NCBI GenBank assembly: GCA_947247005.1
Contig: OX365949.1
Span: 2,056,001 to 2,120,000, forward strand
Reading direction: 5' to 3'
Origin: Spisula solida
Taxonomy: Eukaryota > Mollusca > Bivalvia > Venerida > Mactridae
DNA length: 64,000 nt
A program made the position numbers and the translations under genes. Under the pieces are notes generated by a model. The model was given only the letters and a program-made list of their open reading frames with translations. It was not told the origin of the DNA and ran no database searches. This document shows positions 24,830 to 36,500 of this stretch, one piece after another. Numbering within the stretch: the first letter of the stretch is position 1; each line of letters begins with the position of its first letter.

Positions 24830-25480
24830 TAAGAGAAACAAGTAGAAACCGAAAAGACATCTATTCAAACAGAATGAAGCCGTCAAATAAAACAAACAAT
24901 AACCTAACAGCAACAATTATGACCCTAAGCATCATGAATGAATGTTTCATTAAATTATGTAAATGGGTTAATTTAATTTTGACTTCAAAATAGTAAGTTT
25001 TGCACAACTTGATGATAATGTTCATTGAAATGAATATGTAAATTCACGTATATTCTATGTATACAAAAACCCTAAGTGGTGATATGCTTTAACCCACGTG
25101 CTCTGTAAGTACGCAATAATAATTGACATAAAATGTATATGAACGACATTAAAACAGGTTTTATATGTTTCAATGTTTTCAGGTATATTTATGTACGAGT
25201 TGCACGAGCTCTCGAGCTAGCATGTGAAACGTAGACATCAGTTGGCGGCGGGAACTTTATGGAGATAAATTACGTACTATCAGAAATAAACCAGGTTATT
25301 AATGTCAAACTTTAAACTTTTTTTAAGAAGATCATACATGATTGATTCTGGAGTAAAAGGTTGGTCAGTACTGTTTTTGTTAAACGTTTCTTGTGATGTA
25401 GTGTATGTACTTCAACCGGTACAGAAATGTCACTTGTGTGTAAAAGTGGGATCAAGTTAAAAGTTAAGTACGAGCTAAAG
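24830..25480. other. Short unique AT-rich spacer
   Basis: Between the minisatellite and a minus-strand SINE I see no ORF, repeat or signal worth naming. Confidence 0.6.
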
Positions 25481-25484
25481 TTTA

Positions 25485-25800
25485 TTTCCAGATCGTTCAG
25501 CTGACTCTACGTTTAACCCCGATCATGGAAAAAGATAATATCAAGTCTGACAGGGAAGAACATTGAGTCTAATGTCGGCACCGATGTTAGCCACAGCACA
25601 TTGGCCTTGACCATGTCAGGTAACTACTCATACAGCTAGGAATAATAGGTGGAGCGTTGAGGATATTTCTTGCTCTGAGAATTTCCAGCAGCGGTGCATA
25701 TGTGGATCGAACTCGGGACCTCTTGACCCAAATGCGCGCCCTGCCTCTAGACCCCCGCTCCTCCAACTTAGTGACCGTCATATTCACAGCATGCGGTTTG
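25485..25800 (-). repeat. tRNA-derived SINE, minus strand
   Basis: Read on the minus strand, the head near 25795-25741 gives CTAAGTTGGAGGAGCGGGGG, then a B box GAGTTCGATCC at about 25704-25714 with adjoining CCCGAG. The body continues to lower coordinates with CTAACATCGGTGCCGACATT and the core TTCCCTGTCAGACTTGATAT at 25539-25558, then TTATCTTTTTCCATGATCGG. The core links it to fragments at 0.6, 41.7 and 47.1 kb. It is not a functional tRNA: the head lacks a complete cloverleaf. A 66-codon minus ORF inside it is a by-product. Confidence 0.7.
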
Positions 25801-27170
25801 TCATAGGATTTTCGTACATGTATCGAAGCAGAATGAGATTTGGGGTTTTCATTAATATATTAAGATTTGTTTTACAAGTTAATATTATAAATTAAAAATG
25901 ATCACAAAGGAAAAATAAATGTAGATCTACCACATTTGTGCTTGGATTGCATATTTTCAATGCTGATGTATAACGATTGTTGACTACATGCACGTAATAT
26001 TTTTTACTCTAGTTCCTCTAAATTACTATTCGAATTTAAAAACCATGTTTCTGCTGCTGGTGATAGTTGAACAGGTTTAGAGCAACCTGGAGAACGTTTT
26101 ATAAATCCGCTTTGATTATTTTATTCACGTGTCTGAAATGATGATTAAATTGATGTTATATTAGGTTTAATTCAGTTGATAAAATCCCGCGGTGCCTATA
26201 TGTGAAGTATAAATATGCTAAATCCACTGCAATCGGTGCGTAAATAATTATGTACCGAACTGAAGGGTGAAATAAACGATGTGTATAATTCGGGACTTTG
26301 CACTAAAGACTTGATACTTTTTTATTTAGCTATATCACACTGTCTGACTCCTGAAGTGATATCAGAAAACTTGGTTTTCAAAGTAATATACATTATGTAA
26401 TGTAATATGTTTAAATAAAATAAAATAAGATTATACGAGTTTCAAATAAAACATGTTTGGTTGTGTCACTAGATAGGGGCTTCGTGCAATCTCTTTCTGA
26501 CCGGGTTGAAATGTTTTTACATTAAGGGCGTTCGAGACAGTTTCGTGTACGAGAGATGGGCCAAAATTCCCAATAATAGAATTTGTTCGAATCCAGTTTC
26601 GTGTTAGAAAAAGAAAACTTCAAAATGATCTTTGAACTTTTTTATGAGTCATCTGTCCTTGAAACAGGCGCTGTTCTCCAAACCTGAATATTCATGGGCA
26701 GATAACTCATAGTAACTCATAAACATACCCATTGACCTGCGTTTGTTTTTGTATTTTTCTCTTACTAATATGATGCACTGTCCATCGACACAATCTGAAC
26801 AATTTCTATTTTGGGTAAATGTCCCCATATCGCACAGAAAACTGCCTAGAGCACCTTTAAAACTAAACTACAGATGTTGTTTTTTCAAACATCTAATATT
26901 TATTTCAATGCAAACTCTAAATTTTCGAAAGATTTTGTGACATTTTTTATGATGATTTATTTAACGCAATCATACTTTTTAACGTTATACATGAGTTTAT
27001 AATTAGAACAACATGATTCAGTCGGGTGGCACTTTTTCTTATTACCCACGTTGTGGTTTTGTTTTTAAGTATTGAAACATGTTTTTTTAAGTTTTTATTT
27101 TATGATGCCCGACCACCATGACACTTTATTTTCACAAAATTCACCAACATATTGACACATATTAAAATAA
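25801..27170. other. AT-rich stretch without a supported gene
   Basis: No recognisable ORF, RNA gene or tandem repeat. A 65-codon ORF at 26743-26940 is at chance level. Confidence 0.55.
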
Positions 27171-27306
27171 TATACAATAAATAGACACCATACTGTTGCT
27201 ATTATATACAATAAATAGACACCATACTGTTGCTATTATATACAATAAATAGACACCATACTGTTGCTATTATATACAATAAATAGACACCATACTGTTG
27301 CTATTA
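27171..27306. repeat. Perfect 34-bp tandem repeat, four copies
   Basis: Four copies of a 34-bp unit (TATACAATAAATAGACACCA plus 14 bp ending GCTATTA) follow each other with no differences that I can see. Perfect identity suggests recent expansion, or collapse/expansion at assembly. The period is not a multiple of three. Confidence 0.95.
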
Positions 27307-28140
27307 GCATTTTCACATCGTACTTTCACTTACAAAGTTTAATTTCTGTCATGAAGAGCTAAACTTCATTTACTTGTAATTTCCTAGTTATTATTGCTTT
27401 CATTCCCTCCTTGGATTTTCCGGCTCCTCCCACTACAAGCGTTTATTACTTCAATTAACGGTAGGTTGTTGGTTTTCTCAACATCCAAGTTGTTATTTAG
27501 TGAGTTTTGATGGATTTCAAACGAAGTTTACATGGAAGGTTTTTGCAGTTATGTGTAGATTACAATATGTTTTGTAGCAAGCCGAACGTAAGACATTCAC
27601 GAAGTTTTACATCTTTTAAGTTTGTACTTGGCTATAATATTATAGCGTTGTATTAGTTTTACAAACTCAATGAGCGTCCATGTGATACAGATGGTATCAT
27701 CAACCATTCTAGTTGTTTTAAGTACTTGCACGTGTAATCTAAGTACTATAGACGCTCATTGAGTGGTACTTAAAGTCTTAGTCAGAACAAATCAAAACAA
27801 ACTAGAGATTAATTCATCTTTCTCAACAACCTGTGGAAAGCTAGCGGTTGATTCCCGTTCCCAATCTTACATTACATTAGTTTGGGCCCGTACCAGCTGT
27901 CCAATCAAGATGGCGGAGGTCCGATATTTTATACATATGCAATTTTAAATATTCTCCGTGCATTTTTTTGGTGTCGTTTCGACGAGTTTTTGCATAGCAC
28001 TGCCAAAAATGAATGGTCTTTTCAATTACACAAGTTTTATGACAACGACATCAGTAATAATTTTATGTACAAAATAACGTAATTTAATTTATGAAAACCT
28101 TCTGTAGCAGCGTGTATATAAATCGCTTATGATATCAAAT
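27307..28140. other. Non-coding stretch with an inverted repeat and CCAAT/YY1-like motifs
   Basis: A perfect 14-bp inverted repeat, ACTCAATGAGCGTC at 27665-27678 and GACGCTCATTGAGT at 27751-27764, flanks a 72-bp centre and may mark a small MITE. At 27898-27918 the text CCAATCAAGATGGCGGAGG joins a CCAAT box to a YY1-type AAGATGGCGG site. A second ATGGCGGCGG-like site, on the minus strand, lies at about 28476. These may be promoter relics or part of a repeat; no gene follows. Confidence 0.35.
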
Positions 28141-28210
28141 GTCCGATTAGCTCAGTTGGTAGAGCGTCTTCTGTGCATAACGTTGCCTGATTCGATAGCC
28201 GTATTGGCTG
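28141..28210 (+). pseudogene. tRNA-like pseudogene or SINE head
   Basis: TTAGCTCAGTTGGTAGAGCG at 28147-28166 is an intact D-arm/A box. The 5' end GTCCGAT can pair with ATTGGCT at 28203-28209 at five or six of seven positions, giving an acceptor stem. The T-arm, however, is broken: GATTCGATAGCC keeps the TTCGA loop but the stem no longer pairs, and no clear anticodon stem forms. So this is a decayed tRNA or the head of a tRNA-derived SINE rather than a working gene. Confidence 0.65.
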
Positions 28211-29168
28211 AAATTTTCCTCCAATTAATTTATTATTGTGTAATCAGTAGGAAATATGACATAGCAATACGATGATGTTATAGCAAGAGCAAACAAAAAC
28301 GCAAAAATGTAACAGTATACTAGGTATTGGAAAATGCACAGCCAAAACAGGTCTCGTATCATGTTGCGTGAAAATCACATACATGTATTATTTTATCTAA
28401 ATACATTGTACAAAGTTTTGTGGAAATAAAACAAACACAACAGTAAACAGTTCCACCATCTTGAATCTGACTACTAGCCGCCGCCATATTGTTTACTTGA
28501 AGTCAGACCTCCATTGTGAGGATTTTAAATCTTTGGAACCAGACTAGTAGAACGCAAGCGCATGTACTCTCATACCGGAACCACCTTGACAAATCCTATC
28601 ACGTGTTTGATGAAGTAGAAGACGAAGGGATTCCGAATGGATCCGATCACTAGACTGGTACCTCGGTTTAGTTTCACAATAATTGCAATTTTCGAACGGT
28701 AACCAGTCTATCTGATCAAATGTCATTGATAAGACCGTGATAATCTGACCACGTAATCGCTGTAAGAAGACCATGCGCAGACAAACGGATAGAAGTGTCG
28801 AGTGTCATAATTTTTGCTGACAGTTGTTACACATTTGCATGTTGTTTAACGATTTATAGTAGTAGTTATAGCTATATTTGGTCATAATATTGTAGACATG
28901 AGGCTAGGCACCCCATACAGTCAAGCGCGGAGAAAATATTAACCAAAATATTGCATCAGGAAAAGTTTAAGGACGAAAATACATATTGCTGTTGGCATGT
29001 ACGGTGCACCTCTTTAATGAAGTATAAAACATAAAACGTCTTGAATAAATTTAAAAAAGTATAATTATCAAGGACAAATTTGATTTTGATTATTTTTCAA
29101 CATACACGTATATGAAATATTTGGCAAGACAAACAAGTTCAATTTCATAAGTTTTAAGAAATAACAAC
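28211..29168. other. Stretch without a supported gene
   Basis: It may include the body of the element whose head is the tRNA-like sequence at 28141, but I cannot define an end. A minus-strand 76-codon ORF (28544-28774) has no recognisable motif. Confidence 0.45.
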
Positions 29169-29198
29169 CACGTGACGTCATCGGTGTGGTCACGTGAC
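29169..29198. promoter_or_regulatory. E-box / CRE pair
   Basis: CACGTGACGTCA at 29169-29180 merges an E-box with a full CRE (TGACGTCA). GTCACGTGAC at 29189-29198 is a palindromic E-box of the USF/TFEB type. Two such 10-12-bp matches within 30 bp are unlikely by chance, but no transcription unit is evident nearby. It may be a regulatory site or part of an unrecognised repeat. Confidence 0.35.
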
Positions 29199-29414
29199 AT
29201 GCTTTTGGTGAAATAAATTGGATAACGAAGAACAAACGAAAGTTACAAACAGATGAAGGTTATGGTTTTTGAATAAGATTAAAAATACATAAAATCCTTA
29301 TTCCTGGTGAGAGCAGAAATGGGCCGTACTGATTCCGTACTAATTCCGCTGTGTAACTGGTGAACCTATGTCGGCGGCTTTAGCTGGACTTCGTCGTATA
29401 ACAATATATATACT

Positions 29415-29560
29415 TGGTAGCGGTGACTTAGAGGTAGGGTGTTCGCTTTCAAGGATGTTTAGGTTCTAAAGTGATGTGATGTGGTTGCCATCGGCGCCGG
29501 GTGTAACAGCTAAATGTGTCGTCTGTTGAACAGACGTCTGTCTAAAATACATCATTCGTT
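29415..29560 (+). repeat. tRNA-derived SINE, internally deleted copy
   Basis: The head reads GGTAGCGGTGACTTAGAGGT then GGGTGTTCGCTTTCAAGGAT, matching the 20.5-kb SINE. The B box is eroded (AGGTTCTAAAG). The body keeps GGTTGCCATCGGCGCCGGGT and GTCTGTTGAACAGACGTCTG, which align with the end of the 20.5-kb copy, but the CACTCCGGGTGAAGACACAC block between them is missing. The copy is thus old and shortened. Confidence 0.65.
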
Positions 29561-29616
29561 TGATGTATAGAATGTCCCTATTGTAATTTATAACTTCTTA
29601 GCTACTACATTTGTAT

Positions 29617-29974
29617 AACAGTGTAGCACTACCACGTGAATTTTGGCTACAGGTCAAAGACGAATTTGACAACATTACAGCCATATAACAGTATTTTATT
29701 TCTTCATCGATTTCTATGAAATGTACGCCACGCTATGTACCACTAAGAGGGAATTTTTCCACGGTTTCACAGGGTGCTGGACAAAACGACACAGCTGCTG
29801 AAAAAGATCTTATATTTTATGGAAAGCAAATAATTTTCCTTTCAGTGTGGCGTATTTTTCAGAGAAATCGATGAAGAAATAACATACTTACAAATGGCTG
29901 TTTTTGTTTTCCAATGTTGACAAATTTCGTCTTGGACCTGTAGCCAAAAGTCACGTGGTACTGCTACACTGTAT
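29617..29974. mobile_element. MITE-like element with inverted arms over 100 bp long
   Basis: The left arm 29617-29735 and right arm 29844-29974 are inverted copies. Outer parts read CAGTGTAGCACTACCACGTG and its complement, then GGCTACAGGTC-AAGACGAA, and inner parts TTATTTCTTCATCGATTTCT. The arms differ by indels. The centre is about 108 bp. There is no transposase ORF. The arms carry an E-box (CACGTG) near each end. A non-autonomous DNA transposon or foldback element. Confidence 0.75.
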
Positions 29975-30343
29975 AATACATATGGGGGCGTTCAACAGGT
30001 TGGTGCACACGAAAGCAGTGAAGTTGAAATATTGTTATGAGTACCACACAGAGCTATGACTCATATTATAAGTGATTGTTGCGTATCTTTGATATTGTCT
30101 GTATATAAACCATGTTGTTACGCTACCAACAGCTTTACCTATAAGCACGTAGAGAGAACGACAGTCTGCTCGAATCAATGATAAGATAAAATATAGGTTC
30201 ATAGTTATTATTAAAAATAAAGGGAAATTTTTAAATAAATTAATTTACATGTATAAATATAATACTGTTGAACTATTATCTGCCTCGTATAGGTACTATA
30301 AGCTTCAGTGTGCCTAATCTAGTTGGGCGTCCGATTCGGAATA

Positions 30344-30601
30344 CAGGCCCCGATCTCCTGAAGCATCTCAAGTAGAAATATCATCTCAAATTGAGGTTTT
30401 GTTCATTTCAGCGTCAGAATTTGAGATCAATTTGAAGTTTGAACACTTTTAGTTTTACTGTAATAAACTAAGAGTAATGTTTCCTGTTGTGTGATGAGAA
30501 TTGTGAGTCCAGTCTACCTTGGACATTATCTATAAGACACATGTATGGCAATATATGAGATGAGATTTAGCTCAGATTGAGATGTTTCGGGAGATCGGGA
30601 C
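30344..30601. mobile_element. MITE-like element with CAGGCCCCGATCTC ends
   Basis: The left end CAGGCCCCGATCTCCTGAAG and the right end TTTCGGGAGATCGGGAC are inverted, and the similarity extends inward through CATCTCAA / TTGAGATG to ATCATCTCA / TGAGATGAGAT. Total length is about 257 bp without an ORF. I recognise this end sequence type (GGCCCCGATTTCTCGAAAC-like) from short inverted-repeat elements common in marine invertebrates. Non-autonomous. Confidence 0.65.
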
Positions 30602-33461
30602 AAAGCTGCAACAAAGTGACACTGGTAAATCTCGCGGCTTACTTGACACTCAGCATAGTAAGTTCAAGAAAATGCTGAGAATCTTTTGACACGATAAGGT
30701 TCATATGACTGAAATGTACGATTGATGTGATGAAAAAAAACTAGAAATATGTACGAATAATCCGTTTAAACACATAACGCGTATTATAATCGTATTCACT
30801 TATCTAGAACGTCCGAATCAAATTTTTGTTTTCATGTTATTTTACTTTGGTTTGGTTGTCTTCCATCAGAGCACAAGAAGTGATCAGGTCAAGTAAAATA
30901 CTCGAAATAACGAGCAGTCTCAAAGCATCATGCTGCAAGCGCACTCGCTGTATGGGGTGTAACTGAGCCAAACGAATAAGCCAAGGGTATTTCATGCAAT
31001 AACAGTGAAGATAATATAATTTGTAACGTTTGTGTGATAATTATATCGAACATGAATATCATTTTCGAAATGGTTTTATTCACGGAATAATCAGCCATGA
31101 ATTGCAAATAAATCAACGTAAACATAACACCAATGCAAATATTTTTGTTGTAACTTTTCACAGAATTGTACTCAGATCTTAATTGCTTTTGTAATTAACA
31201 TTACAGACATCAAAAAGATTATACCGGTGAAAATTACAGTGACAGGTGTTTTGATGAAGCCGTTGACGTTCCTTGAGGCGCGCGAATAAAAGTGATTCAC
31301 TGAAGGGAAAGTTTGTTTCTGGATCATATAATCGTAAATCGCACGTGCATTCGAAAGACCGTCCCATAGATTATGCATAATAAATGATAAGAAATCACTT
31401 AATATTTTACTCCCGAAGATGAGCTGGTTTTATGTGTAGTAAGTGAGTAACGACAAGGGCAGATAAATCAAGCTGTGATTTATAGGTTTTGTAATGAAAT
31501 ACTTTACATTATCAGCAATATGTTCATGAAAGTAGTATATAAGTTTATATATACGGCAATGAAAGTGCTGTTCTGTTCGGTTTTCTATTATTATGTGTTT
31601 CAGACCACCCTCATTCGAGTAGTGACATTAAAAGCACGTGCAAGTCAAGGTTAGGATAAAACATGGCTGATACAAATGATGTTGATAGGTTTTGTACTCA
31701 CATATTACTCTGCTACTCTTGATATAATGTGTTTATTTGTTTTATCTCCGCTACAAGCGGTGTAATTCATTATTATTCACAAGAATGAGGTAATTGTCTT
31801 CAAGTGTTTCCGTTAGCGTTAACCATATTTCGCGACTATAAAAATAGGGTTAACCACATTTCGCGACCATCAGTACATTAAGGAAATCGAGGAACAAAGA
31901 GTGTGTGGTTTTATTAAAGTATATTGTCGTAAACTATCATTCTTTGTTTTTTTCCTTTGCCTGTGGTAATATATTTGATATAGCCCAGCACCCAACAGTT
32001 ATTGCGGCAACAAATACAAAGTGACGTCATTAACATGAGATTTGGAGATATACGTATACTTCCATTGTGAGGTCACTTTTCGGATATTAGGGTAAACTGT
32101 GGTACACGTATATATGCGACATGGCTTTTCATTATTTCGTTCTCAATCTGAATGTCCAACAGTATTGTTTTTCCACATTAATAACATGTACGCGTGCTTC
32201 AGTGTTGAGCACATTTCGAAATTTTGAATACTGGGAGGCTATAAACCGTCAAGCAAAAATAAATTCTCAAAACTTGTATGAATACAAATTTAACATGCTC
32301 TATCAATTGGTGTAACTAATGTATTACTAATTGGTACAGCACGTTTCAAAGATCATCTAATACCACTGTGAGTTACATTTGAATAACCTGGCCCCTAGAA
32401 CGGTTAGAGAATGTGGACGTTAAAAGTAAAGTAGTACATGTATATACATGTAGATCAAGAGGAGCCAGAAGGTTGCTCATGTACATACAAAATTGCATTA
32501 ATGGGATTCTCACAAATTATGAAAAACTGTTATTTTCAAGCCTTTTTAAGCAACATTATGTGAATCATTTTATTTATCAGTACATCACCTTGCAATAACA
32601 ATGATAGATACGGCGTACAACAATAACCGACACTTTACACTAACTTACCTGAACGATGATTCATGCTAACCAAAAAGACATTATATGTAATAGGTCTAAA
32701 CACATTATGTAACCTTAATACTAGTATATCAATCAGCATGCTAAAGGTTACATTATAACACAGCTCACACGATGCCGTTTCAATATTCGTCGAATATAAT
32801 GCACTTTCGCGATGATAGTAATTCATGGGTTATCGGCCATTTTTGGTTCAAAAGTAGAGATTTAAGGTGGAACCACATAATAAAATAATCTTGTTATTTT
32901 TGTATCATCTTGACTTGAAATTATCCAACTTCATTGTCGCGTCTTTTTTGTTCCTTGTGTATTCCTTTGACTTTACTAACGTTATAACGTTGTGGTTTTA
33001 CCATGGAAACGCTTTTTGGTGTTGTTCCATCGAAGGCAAAGAAATACGGAAATAGACAACAAAGTGATAAATATTGACACGACAGGTAAGTAATATTATA
33101 TCCTCTACGTTCTTGAGGCTAAGGGTGTCGTTCCCAGTTGCCGAGTGGCCCAGGCATCGGTGATGTGAGCCGGGTACCAAACCTTGTGTCTAAAGTAGGA
33201 GACGGGAAGTAAATTTGCTTTTTAAAAGTAAATTGTAAGCCAAAATGGTTGATACTTTAAAGTGACAACACTGTGATAGATAAAATAAAAATACTGTAAC
33301 GCACTGACAATCCAAAAGCCATGCATAAACGACGGCAGGGCGTGCCACCCAAACAAGAGTCAGACACAGAAACTCCAGCGCACAATGAATGATATATTAT
33401 GTGCTTTGAATTCCGTGCATAAAAACCATGAAGGGAGGTAAGAGTGGATGATAACTACACT
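30602..33461. other. Stretch without a supported gene
   Basis: Two 22-bp direct repeats (GTTAACCATATTTCGCGACT type) lie at 31818-31839 and 31849-31870, 31 bp apart. A tRNA-like remnant lies at 33139-33182 (separate entry). A TACTAAC sequence and an ACCATGG start context occur near 32974-33003, followed by a GTAAGT at 33085, but the frame from that ATG stops before the donor. ORFs are short on both strands. Confidence 0.5.
33139..33182 (+). repeat. Short tRNA-like remnant (A and B boxes too close)
   Basis: TGCCGAGTGGCC at 33140-33151 resembles the A box of a Ser/Leu-type tRNA, and GGGTACCAAACC at 33172-33183 resembles a B box. They are only about 30 bp apart, too near for a tRNA, so at most this is a SINE head with an internal deletion. 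It could be chance. Confidence 0.25.
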
Positions 33462-33548
33462 TTTATTCTTAGTAGTCTGGTTCCCGGCCCAAAATATTAC
33501 ATTACATTAAACTTTAAGATTTGGGACGGGAACCAGATTTATTCTTAG
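33462..33548. mobile_element. 65-bp inverted-repeat element with 11-bp target duplication
   Basis: TTTATTCTTAG occurs at 33462-33472 and again at 33538-33548. Between them lies a 65-bp insert whose ends are inverted: TCTGGTTCCCGGCCCAAA (33476-33493) and TTTGGGACGGGAACCAGA (33520-33537), 17 of 18 positions pairing. The direct repeat outside an inverted repeat is the signature of a transposon insertion with target-site duplication. Too small to code; a minimal MITE. An 11-bp duplication would fit Mutator-like elements best, but the family is not established. Confidence 0.7.
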
Positions 33549-36500
33549 GAGTACTGTTAGCAAATGGCCGAGTGAGTGGGACCGTACTATAGGATGTATG
33601 TTGGTATACGATAAATTATGAATAGGATTTTTAAGCTAGACTTTATTTTCCTGATTCTTTTTATCAAATTAAATTTGTCTTGTATCATAGATCTTATACA
33701 ATGTAATGTTTGATAAATAAAACATGATTAATAAGCCATTGTGATTATTTTTATGGCCTAAACACAAAGCTTACCTGGAAAATTTAGATACGAATAGGCT
33801 AATCACTTGTCATATAGGACAGAAAAAAGCAACATTAGTTCTGTCTTTGTATCAACATTAATTTGTAATGTTTCTGATCTTCATGCGATAAATTGAACAA
33901 TCTAAATTTAAGGCTTTAGATTTAATGATAATCAAGTACCTTTAGTGAATGTATCTTTGTAGACTAGCAAAATATATGAACACTTCTCGAATAATCTCTA
34001 ATATAGAATGCACATATCTTACAACTACACAAACATCTATGCTCTTACGTTTTATTTCAGTGGGGCATAGGCACAGTCGGTATTTGTCATTTTAGTTTTA
34101 TCTCGTCATATAATTATAAAAAAAATACATGTACAACATAATTATATGTGTGCTTTCTTGTTGAGTATCCTTCCCGGATTTCACAACAAAGATGAAAATC
34201 GATTTTCTCGTGCAAAATGGTGCAATCGTACATGTCCCACGTGGAAATTGCTCGACCTTCACATGTGAATGATTTTATCACTATAGGTAACATAATAGGC
34301 TACTCAAACAACATTATCTTTAATTTAATAATTTTAATAAAGTCCCAATAAACACTTCTGTATTAAAGAACCGTGATAAATTCTATATTCCACAAGCTTA
34401 AGAATAATGATAATATAATAAAAGTAAAGGGTTTATCATTACGAGGAAACTTATTTGACAACAGCAATTTTCCATAAGATCCTCACAAATGAACCTTGAA
34501 AAAAAACTATGGAAAGAAAAAAATTAAATTTGATAATTGTAATATTTTAATATATTACAATGGTACGTCGTAGATGTAGTAAGGCCATAATGTATTCATA
34601 TCCCAATAGTATCCTAATAGTCAGTTCAAAGACTTTCTCTCAACCAATCAGATTCTATTATTTTGATTCCAAATGTGAGACTGGTTCTAATAATATTCAT
34701 AAAACGGTACAAAGATTCCGAGTATTCTTTGAACGTTGGAACCATTAACTTTCAACCATTAAATTTTCTAATTTCATTGCTGAGTCACAGATAAGTTCTA
34801 AAAAAGCATTTATTATCTTCACCAGACAACATTCATTCATAACTGTTACTATTACGGTACCCAGTCTAAAGTTATCGCTGAAACAGTTAGATTTTAATTC
34901 ATGATGCCAAGGTAAATATAAAGAAACAACAACATTTCAGCATGAAGAATTATTATCAAGATTATATATGTGGCTTTACACACCTAATAAAAACATTATC
35001 TACAGTGTTGTGAAGACTCCGACTGTTTCATCAGCGACAGAATTACGTGGTATACAAGAGGTAGACAGTTTGTGAACTTTGAAAAAAGCGATATTTCTCT
35101 GAAATGCTATCTGCTTCGTAAAGGATTATAATGAAATTGCTTCACGCTAAAACATATTTACTTATTATTACAACGATTTCCGCTGTGTATCCATAAATTA
35201 ATCACGATGTTCAATTGAACGAAGAAAGGTTGCGCAACTGTTTTTAATTTTAAACACTTGCAAGGACTAAACAGTAACCTCATATTACTGTTAATTAAGT
35301 CATTAATTACGAAGCGCAACATTAACCATTAGAGGTCTATTTTGGTTAGCAAACGGAACAAATCATTATATGTTTAAAACAATTGGTTCGTCCTGTGTAT
35401 ATCCTTGAAATTATCTTTATTTTAAAACACATGCTTGTGGTTATATTCGACCATTTGTATTGCAAACTATCCAGACAGTATCTAACAGAAAGGCTATCGA
35501 ATGAACACATTAGACATTGCTGCTCAAATGAAATCATTTACATGCATCACAGTGACTGTTGAGTCACTGGGTTACCTTCTTATGAATATATAAATTTTAC
35601 CCAAACATTTTTTTTTATTCTTTATCAATGATACAGTTACCTATGCTTTACAGCCTTCAAAATGTTTAAAAGTTACTTTATGAAGTAAACATAATGTGAG
35701 AGTGACGTTTTATTTAATGTGTTCACAAAAGTTTGCAACCATGGTCTGAGCAGATAAATTGAGGTTATAAAAATTAATAAATTATCACTTTTAAAAAGGG
35801 TGTGTCAGGGTGTGTCTTTTCAGAGACATATTAGTAAAAGTGTATCAGACAATAGGGCTTTTCGATTGACTGTTTCCAACTTTGCAGTATATCTTTGTAC
35901 TCTTTTACCGGTACTGTAAGATTAGGGACAAGAACCAAACTATAATATGATCTCTACGAAAACTGCCAGTCTTACAGCCCTAATATTTCAAAACAGGCGG
36001 CGTAAATTTAACCTTCATCTTGTTTTAATGGTGACGATGATACATTTCCACATTTTTTAAGTTCAAAGGTATGCACTGTGTCTCGTAAACTTACCTTGAT
36101 TTGCAGTTAAACTATCTTGTTTTGTATTACACTGTCTCTTTTTTACATTTTTCTCCAAGAATGTGGAAGCGATAATGAGAAATGTCTTGTATATACAGCC
36201 ACATCAACGCTCTAGATCAAACCAGTGTTGACAGGATTATCAATGCACGAAGCACGCTTTTTCTAAAACCAGTTCCTACAGCACCTTCGCAATCTGTTAT
36301 ACTCGGAGTGTCGACATCCTTCTCATACCAATTCCACAGGACCTCGCCAGGTTACCTATTATCTAACTGGCAGCTTTTTATCGCAATAGTAGCTGTAACA
36401 AAGCGGTTTTACCTACTCTTAATATTGCCGTCAAATACAGAAGATGTTTTATCATAATTTATAGGAGCATATTGACATAACAAAACCCGTATGTCAGTCT

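Noticed and set aside
22994..24916. ORFs of 640, 615 and 462 codons on the minus strand as real proteins
   Set aside because: All three come from the 14-bp minisatellite, read the same peptide cycle in every frame, and the longest starts at TTG. No signal outside the repeat supports a gene.
28141..28210. Functional tRNA gene
   Set aside because: The T-arm stem is broken and no clear anticodon arm forms, although the A box is intact.
32974..33090. TACTAAC, ACCATGG and GTAAGT as a gene start
   Set aside because: The frame from that ATG ends at TGA before the donor, and no acceptor of quality precedes it.
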